This document shows positions 13,598 through 18,306 of a stretch of DNA of 18,306 nucleotides, piece by piece. The notes beneath the pieces are model-generated. The model searched no databases. It saw nothing but the letters and a program-made list of their open reading frames with translations, and was not told the DNA's origin. A program made the position numbers and the translations under genes. The stretch's first letter is position 1. The number at the start of each line of letters is the position of its first letter. This DNA is from CAZESH01 sp964514665. GTDB lineage: Bacteria; Bacillota; Bacilli; Paenibacillales; KCTC-25726. Location: positions 1 through 18,306 of the forward strand of contig CAZESH010000054.1 of the NCBI GenBank assembly GCA_964514665.1, written 5' to 3'.

Positions 13598-13623
13598 ATT
13601 GCGTGCTTTAAAGCATGCGCAAT
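13598..13623 (-). terminator. weak hairpin directly after the GH51 stop
   Basis: ATTGCG/CGCAAT and TGCTT/AAGCA pair around a short loop with small bulges. On the minus strand the following sequence ACTGCTTTTATG is only a weak T-run. It starts about 5 nt after the GH51 stop codon. Confidence 0.35.
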
Positions 13624-13627
13624 GCGC

Positions 13628-15139
13628 TTATTTTTTGGCCAAACGAATGACGTTCCAAGAAGCTTTCGACAATGAGGCATGAACAATGCCGTCTATTACC
13701 TGAGCTCCGCCGCCGTTATGCGGTTTGACCTTTTCTTCGTCGGCCGTGTTTACGGCTTTCAAATCGTCGTTCTCCAAAACAATGTGTTCGATTACGCGAT
13801 AGTTTTCGAAGCTGCGAACATCGCATTCCAGCTCAAGTGTGTCGGACAAGTGGCGGTTGACTGCGAAAACCGTCAACTCTTCTTTTTCTTCATTATAAAC
13901 GGCTGCAGAATCCAAATATGGAACATTCTTGAAATCCTTGCTGTCATATTTCGGAGAAGAAACGATCGGCTGCAGCGAGATTCCTCTTCCGTATACGGAA
14001 GCGTGCAGATACGGATAGAAGATCGTTTGTTTCCACGAGCGGCCGCCATTTTCCGTCATGATCGGCGCGATTACGTTGACCAATTGCGCCATGCAGGCCA
14101 TTTTTACCCGGTCGGCATGCTTGATGAAAGTAAGCAGCATGCTGCCGACAAGCAAAGCGTCTTCAAAGTTATATACGTCCTCCAACTGCGGAGGCGCAAT
14201 CGACCAAGGCTCGATTTGTTTGTCCGCTTCATTGGAATGGAACCAGACATTCCATTCGTCAAAGCTGAGATTGATCGTTTTGTCGCTGCGTTTTTTGGCT
14301 TTGATAAAATCACAGGTGGAGATGATCGTTTTGATGAAATGATCCAAATCCAGCGATTGTGCCAGGAAATTTGCAGTATCGTCGTCGCGGTTCCCGTAAT
14401 ATTGGTGCAGCGAGATGTAATCCACAACGTCGTAAGTATGATCAAGCGTCGTAGCTTCCCATTCCGGGAATGTAGGCATTTTTGTATTCGAGCTGCCGCA
14501 AGCGACCAGTTCGATAGTCGGATCCACCCACTTCATGGTTTTGCCAGCTTCCAACGCAATTCTTCCATATTCATCGGCTGTCTTGTGGCCGATTTGCCAC
14601 GGACCGTCCATTTCGTTGCCAAGACACCAGGTTTTGATCTTGTGCGGCTGCTCGTAACCGTGGGATTTGCGCAGATCGCTCCAGTAGCTGCCGCCGGGAT
14701 GGTTGCAGTATTCCACCAGGTTTCTTGCCGCATCGATTCCGCGGGTTCCCAAGTTTACGGCCATCATTACTTCGGAATCTACCAGCTGCGCATATTCGGC
14801 AAATTCATTGGTGCCGATTTCATTGGTTTCTACTGTTTTCCAAGCCAATTCGAGACGCTTCGGACGATCTTCGCGCGGTCCTACCCCGTCTTCCCAATTA
14901 TATCCGGACACGAAATTTCCGCCCGGATAGCGGATAATCGGAACTTGAAGTTCCTTGATTAATTCGACAACGTCTTTTCTGTAGCCCTTTTCATCCGCCT
15001 CGGGGTGCCCGGGGTCGTAGATTCCTCCATAAACCGCACGCCCGAGGTGTTCGATAAATGAACCGTAAATTCTCGGATCGATTTCGGAAATTACAAAATC
15101 CTTGGCTAAAATCATTTTTGCTTGCAGCTTGTTGTTCAT
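13628..15139 (-). CDS. abfA: GH51 alpha-L-arabinofuranosidase
   Basis: The 503-residue protein matches the compact intracellular GH51 arabinofuranosidases of Bacillales (about 500 residues): a (beta/alpha)8 barrel and C-terminal beta-sandwich. Visible signatures are I-Y-G-S-F-I-E-H-L-G-R-A-V-Y-G-G-I-Y, R-Y-P-G-G-N-F-V-S-G-Y-N-W, the acid/base Glu176 in W-C-L-G-N-E-M-D-G, and the nucleophile Glu295 in S-F-D-E-W-N-V-W. Both residues agree to within one position with Geobacillus AbfA as I remember it. It releases terminal L-arabinofuranose from arabino-oligosaccharides in the cytoplasm. No signal peptide is present. A GGGAGA ribosome site precedes the ATG. It lies 70 bp behind the permease genes of operon 2 and ahead of the arabinanase, an arrangement parallel to araNPQ-abfA in B. 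subtilis. Confidence 0.95.
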   Translation of the reverse strand: MNNKLQAKMILAKDFVISEIDPRIYGSFIEHLGRAVYGGIYDPGHPEADEKGYRKDVVELIKELQVPIIRYPGGNFVSGYNWEDGVGPREDRPKRLELAWKTVETNEIGTNEFAEYAQLVDSEVMMAVNLGTRGIDAARNLVEYCNHPGGSYWSDLRKSHGYEQPHKIKTWCLGNEMDGPWQIGHKTADEYGRIALEAGKTMKWVDPTIELVACGSSNTKMPTFPEWEATTLDHTYDVVDYISLHQYYGNRDDDTANFLAQSLDLDHFIKTIISTCDFIKAKKRSDKTINLSFDEWNVWFHSNEADKQIEPWSIAPPQLEDVYNFEDALLVGSMLLTFIKHADRVKMACMAQLVNVIAPIMTENGGRSWKQTIFYPYLHASVYGRGISLQPIVSSPKYDSKDFKNVPYLDSAAVYNEEKEELTVFAVNRHLSDTLELECDVRSFENYRVIEHIVLENDDLKAVNTADEEKVKPHNGGGAQVIDGIVHASLSKASWNVIRLAKK

Positions 15140-15209
15140 CTTTCTCTCCCTTTCCTTATCAAATCTTTATAAAAAGCTAATAAAAATAATTCATATGGGC
15201 GGCTTAGTC

Positions 15210-16058
15210 TTACCCTTTTACTCCGCCCACAGTCAAGCCGGAAATAAAGTAACGCTGGAAGAACACATACAGAACCAAAATCGGGACAACGGCCAACACG
15301 GAACCTGTGATCAGGATGTCGTAGTTATTGCCGTAAGGCGTCAGCAAAGTCGCCAAACCGATCGGCAGTGTCAAATTTTCCGTAGTCCGCAGCACAATCA
15401 ACGGCCAGAGGAAATTATTCCAGCTCATCATCGCCTGCAAAATCGCCATCGCACCAAATGCCGGAGCCATCAAAGGCACAAAAATCCGTGCGAAAATTCC
15501 GTATTCGCTGCTTCCGTCAATACGGCCGGCGTCAATAAAGTCCTTTGGCAGACCCGCGGCATACTGCCTGAAGAAGAAAATCGGCAGAGGCGCGACGGCA
15601 AACGGCAGAATGACGCCCCAAATCGTATTGATCAATTTCAAGGCGATGGACAATTTATACAGCGGAAGGATGATAATCTCCACCGGAACCATCATGACCA
15701 CCAATACCAATGCAAACAATATGTTCTTTCCCCTAAAATTGTATACCGCCAAACCGTACCCAACCATAGAAGAGAGGAACAGGCTCAAAACAGTAAAGAC
15801 CGTGGTGATCAAAATACTGTTCCAGTACCAATGAAAATAGTTATCCGCCGCTCCGGTTAAAATAAACTTGTAATTATGAAAGCTCATAACGGAAGTATCA
15901 AACTTCAGGTTCAAGCCGTAGCGGAGAAGCTCCTTTGAAGGCTTGAAAGATGCCAGCGTAAAAGCATACAAAGGAAAAAGCGTAATAATGGTCACAATGC
16001 CCAAAATTAAAAACATGACCAGTGACGAGAGCGACCATTTTTTGGATTCCTGTACCAT
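15210..16058 (-). CDS. CUT1 sugar ABC transporter permease, MalG/AraQ type
   Basis: The 282-residue protein has six membrane helices, an EAA loop (F-I-D-A-G-R-I-D-G-S-S followed by R-I-F-V-P-L-M-A-P) and the usual MalG-like C-terminus Y-F-I-S-G-L-T-V-G-G-V-K-G. It pairs with the permease upstream, from which it is separated by only 3 nt; its AAAGGAGGAGG ribosome site lies inside the end of that gene. Its place beside GH51 and GH43 arabinosidases makes arabino-oligosaccharides the likely cargo, comparable to AraQ. The ATPase must be supplied from elsewhere. Confidence 0.93.
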   Translation of the reverse strand: MVQESKKWSLSSLVMFLILGIVTIITLFPLYAFTLASFKPSKELLRYGLNLKFDTSVMSFHNYKFILTGAADNYFHWYWNSILITTVFTVLSLFLSSMVGYGLAVYNFRGKNILFALVLVVMMVPVEIIILPLYKLSIALKLINTIWGVILPFAVAPLPIFFFRQYAAGLPKDFIDAGRIDGSSEYGIFARIFVPLMAPAFGAMAILQAMMSWNNFLWPLIVLRTTENLTLPIGLATLLTPYGNNYDILITGSVLAVVPILVLYVFFQRYFISGLTVGGVKG

Positions 16059-16061
16059 GAT

Positions 16062-17003
16062 TTACGCCTCCTCCTTTCGGAACATCCCGAAGAATTTAAG
16101 TTGAAGCACATTCAGGATCAAGGTGATCAGCAAGAGCGTGATTCCGACTGCTGAACCGAAACCGAGATTGAACTGTTCCAAGCCGGTTTTGTAAATGTAT
16201 CCGACAATCGTAAGTCCCATGTCGTTAGGCGAACCGTTGCCGTTGAACACCATATAACTTTCCGTAAACATCGCGAAGCCGCCGTAAATGCTGATGGTCA
16301 ATACATAAATGGAAACCGGCTTCAAGAGCGGTAGCGTGATGTTCGTAAATTTCCTCCACGTATTCGCGCCGTCGATATCGGCGGATTCATAAAGCTCGTT
16401 CGGGATATTCTGCAATCCGGACAAGAAGTAAATGATGTTTACACCCGTCCAGCGCCAAGTCGCCAGCAGCACCATGACGATCATCGCCGTAGGGGCATTC
16501 TTCAGCCACTGATACGGCTCAAAGCCCAACAGTCCGATGAAGGAATTCATCAGCGAACCCGGCAATTCCCCGAACACCAGACGAAAAATCGTACCGGACA
16601 CGACAATGGAAGCGAGAGACGGAACGAATAAAGTGGAACGAAAAAAATTCTTCAACCACATTTTCTTGGAATTCAAAAATACCGCAAGCACAAGAGGCAT
16701 CGGAATCAAGACGATCAACGTCAAGATCGTGTATAACGCACTGTTGAACAGCGCTCTATAAAAATGGGGATTGTCCAGCCTTTTGTAGTTTTCCAATCCG
16801 ATAAAATGCGTATCGCCCGGGAGCACCTGCTGAAAGCTCATCACAATCGTACTCACAACCGGATAAATAAAGAAAATGGCAAATGAAAGAATAAAAGGCA
16901 AGACAAAAACGTATGGTGCCACCTTATGTGAAAACAAAAACCTTTTAAACACATTCATTTTCTGTGGAGACGGTGATGAACTGAGCGCCATATCGGTATC
17001 CAT
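16062..17003 (-). CDS. CUT1 sugar ABC transporter permease, MalF/AraP type
   Basis: From the ATG at 17003 the protein has 313 residues: a short Ser/Pro-rich N-terminus, six membrane helices and the EAA motif L-Y-E-S-A-D-I-D-G-A followed by N-I-T-L-P-L-L-K-P. An in-frame start at 17126 was rejected: it would overlap the end of the binding-protein gene, run through the hairpin at 17030-17062 and add a non-permease-like leader. The ribosome site GGAAGGGAG precedes 17003; a second ATG four codons in is also possible. It forms the membrane channel with the 15210-16058 permease. Its context suggests uptake of arabinan fragments. Confidence 0.92.
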   Translation of the reverse strand: MDTDMALSSSPSPQKMNVFKRFLFSHKVAPYVFVLPFILSFAIFFIYPVVSTIVMSFQQVLPGDTHFIGLENYKRLDNPHFYRALFNSALYTILTLIVLIPMPLVLAVFLNSKKMWLKNFFRSTLFVPSLASIVVSGTIFRLVFGELPGSLMNSFIGLLGFEPYQWLKNAPTAMIVMVLLATWRWTGVNIIYFLSGLQNIPNELYESADIDGANTWRKFTNITLPLLKPVSIYVLTISIYGGFAMFTESYMVFNGNGSPNDMGLTIVGYIYKTGLEQFNLGFGSAVGITLLLITLILNVLQLKFFGMFRKEEA

Positions 17004-17029
17004 TGAAGCAGTCTCCCTTCCTAAAAATG

Positions 17030-17062
17030 GGATCACCAGCCACCGAACGTGGCCAGTGATCC
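17030..17062 (-). terminator. intercistronic hairpin between binding-protein and permease genes
   Basis: On the minus strand GGATCACTGGCCAC and GTGGCTGGTGATCC form a 14-bp stem (two G-U pairs) with a 5-nt loop, then CATTTTTAGG. This is a strong leaky-terminator or mRNA-protecting structure that would let the binding protein be made in excess over the permeases. Confidence 0.7.
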
Positions 17063-17097
17063 TGATGATATCCAATTTTAAAAGCGTTTCAAGAAGA

Positions 17098-18306
17098 TTA
17101 CTGCTGCTTGCGCAGCTCGTCACCAACGGATTTCAATACCGTTGCCGGATCTTTCATCTCATGAATCGTTTGGAACATAATCGTTTTCCGAACGGCATCG
17201 GCAGATGCAGGAGTCAAAGTGCCTACATTGACCGGGTTGATTTCGCCACTCACTTCTTTCAGCACATCAAAGATATTGTTGCCGAAATAATCGGTGAATT
17301 TGTTTTGCGCTTTAACGGCTTCGCTATCCCAAACCGTTTTGCGAACCGGGTCGAAACCTAGCTGCGTCCAAATTTGCTCGCCGCCCACTTCGGAAATTTT
17401 GGCATAAGCCAGGAATTTCTTGGCCATGTCCGGAGCTTTCGATTGATTCGTTACAACTGTACCCGTGCCGCCCATACCAGCGGAACGGAATCCGCCAGCT
17501 GTCCAAGCCGGCGCAGGACGAATGACGATTTTGCCTTTCAGATCAGGCATGTAGTCGGTGAAGCGTCCCATGTACCACATCGGCATCCAAACGGCAGCTG
17601 CCCCGCCTTGGTTCATGAAGCCGTAGTATTCTTCGGCATGGTGTCCGCCGCCGGGAGCTTCAACAGCAATTTTTTCTTTCACCAGATTTTGCAGATATTG
17701 CAGCGTTTTGATGTTAATGTCGCTATCGATAGCTACGCTGCCGTCTTTATTCAGATAATCTCCGCCTTGTTGGGAAATCAGCGGCCAAAACGACCATTGA
17801 TCGGCTGTTTCAAGCGTTGTCATCGGCTTGCCGGTTTTGGCGAGAACTTGCTTGCCCGCTTCTTCGAAATCAGCCCATGTTTTGATATTGTCCGGATTTA
17901 CGCCGGCTTTATCCAGAATTTCTTTGTTATAGTACATGACTTCGGCTCCTACGTGGAACGGAACCCCGTAGTATTTGCCGTCTTTGGAATAAATGTCGAA
18001 ACGCGCTTTAACCATGTTGCTGAGTTCCGGCTCAACGATATCGTTCAGCGGCAGCAATTGCGGCGTACCTTTCAGGTAGTTGGCGAATTTGCTGATCTCG
18101 ACATCGGCGAGATCGGGAGCGCCTACTCCGGATTGAAGGGCAACCAGCAGTTTGTTGTGCATGTCGTCATACGGGAAGTTTTGCGCTTCCAATTTAATCG
18201 GCTGATCCGGATGTTCTTTGTTCCAGCCGTCAGCCATAAATTCGTAAAACTTCTGATGCAGTTCATTAAATGTCCACAGCTTCAGTGTTACAGGCTTGGC
18301 ATTTCC
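17098..18306 (-). CDS. sugar ABC transporter substrate-binding protein (family 1), N-terminus outside window
   Basis: The open frame runs from the right edge to a TAA at 17098-17100, giving 402 visible residues. The start and the expected lipoprotein signal lie beyond the window. The visible part starts with the first strand of the mature fold (V-T-L-K-L-W-T-F-N-E-L-H). It shows typical binding-protein features: G-V-G-A-P-D-L-A-D-V-E, Y-G-V-P-F-H-V-G-A-E-V-M-Y-Y-N, and a G-G-T-G-T-V-V-T stretch in lobe 2. It is the first visible gene of operon 2 and would deliver sugars, probably arabino-oligosaccharides by context (AraN-like role), to the two permeases downstream. The nearest in-frame ATG (18237) is internal and is not the start. 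Confidence 0.92.
   Translation of the reverse strand, partial: GNAKPVTLKLWTFNELHQKFYEFMADGWNKEHPDQPIKLEAQNFPYDDMHNKLLVALQSGVGAPDLADVEISKFANYLKGTPQLLPLNDIVEPELSNMVKARFDIYSKDGKYYGVPFHVGAEVMYYNKEILDKAGVNPDNIKTWADFEEAGKQVLAKTGKPMTTLETADQWSFWPLISQQGGDYLNKDGSVAIDSDINIKTLQYLQNLVKEKIAVEAPGGGHHAEEYYGFMNQGGAAAVWMPMWYMGRFTDYMPDLKGKIVIRPAPAWTAGGFRSAGMGGTGTVVTNQSKAPDMAKKFLAYAKISEVGGEQIWTQLGFDPVRKTVWDSEAVKAQNKFTDYFGNNIFDVLKEVSGEINPVNVGTLTPASADAVRKTIMFQTIHEMKDPATVLKSVGDELRKQQ

Noticed and set aside
17078..17092. cre-like sequence (TTGAAACGCTTTTAA on the minus strand)
   Set aside because: One base is missing between the TG and CG of the consensus, and it lies just after a stop codon, not in a promoter.
17004..17126. 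41-residue N-terminal extension of the MalF-type permease
   Set aside because: It overlaps the binding-protein gene's end and an intercistronic hairpin; the ribosome site supports 17003.

Overview
The window looks like chromosomal DNA from a Bacillota member, most likely Paenibacillus or a close relative. The evidence is strong AAGGAGG-type ribosome binding sites, TTGACA/TATAAT promoters, a sigma-A protein of Bacillales type, moderate GC, and several CUT1 sugar ABC transporters without their own ATPase next to plant-polysaccharide glycosidases. This assignment is inferred from gene content, not from a marker search. Almost every gene lies on the minus strand.

Layout, left to right. (i) 1-720: a low-confidence transposase-like remnant at the edge, then a plus-strand gene for an unrecognised Gly/Tyr/Trp-rich membrane-anchored protein, closed by a bidirectional terminator. 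(ii) 720-1574: a TauE/SafE-family anion exporter whose promoter is followed at once by an inverted repeat resembling CsoR/CstR-family operators. (iii) 1625-2456: a decayed MFS transporter (5' truncated, internally deleted, frameshifted). (iv) 2514-4314: a short minus-strand operon with its own sigma-A-type promoter: DinB-like metalloprotein, 7-bladed propeller lactonase (possible 6-phosphogluconolactonase), and a 36-residue one-helix membrane peptide. (v) 4338-5732: a stand-alone sigA/rpoD with TTG start, good promoter and strong terminator but no dnaG beside it. An opposing promoter and terminator in its upstream region could make a ~130-nt antisense or small RNA. (vi) 5777-11247: operon 1, lipoprotein binding protein, two permeases and a GH31 alpha-xylosidase. 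(vii) 11248-12421: a degenerate ~55-bp repeat cluster and a protein joining a PD-(D/E)XK-like nuclease core to a C-terminal winged helix. (viii) 12459-18306: operon 2, binding protein (cut by the window edge), two permeases, GH51 arabinofuranosidase and a membrane-anchored GH43 endo-arabinanase.

Functionally, (vi) and (viii) form a hemicellulose/pectin side-chain utilisation region. The GH43 enzyme would cut arabinan at the cell surface. Operon 2's transporter would import arabino-oligosaccharides, and cytoplasmic GH51 would release arabinose, much like the Bacillus subtilis araNPQ-abfA and abnA set. Operon 1 would import xyloglucan-type or other alpha-xylosylated oligosaccharides for the cytoplasmic GH31 enzyme. 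The missing ATPase would be supplied in trans by an MsmX-type protein. No dedicated regulator is present.

The items most worth a second look are the nuclease-winged-helix protein with its neighbouring repeats, the opposing promoter and candidate RNA overlapping the sigA promoter, the dnaG-less sigA, the 20-bp tandem repeats across the GH43 stop codon, and the CstR-like operator.
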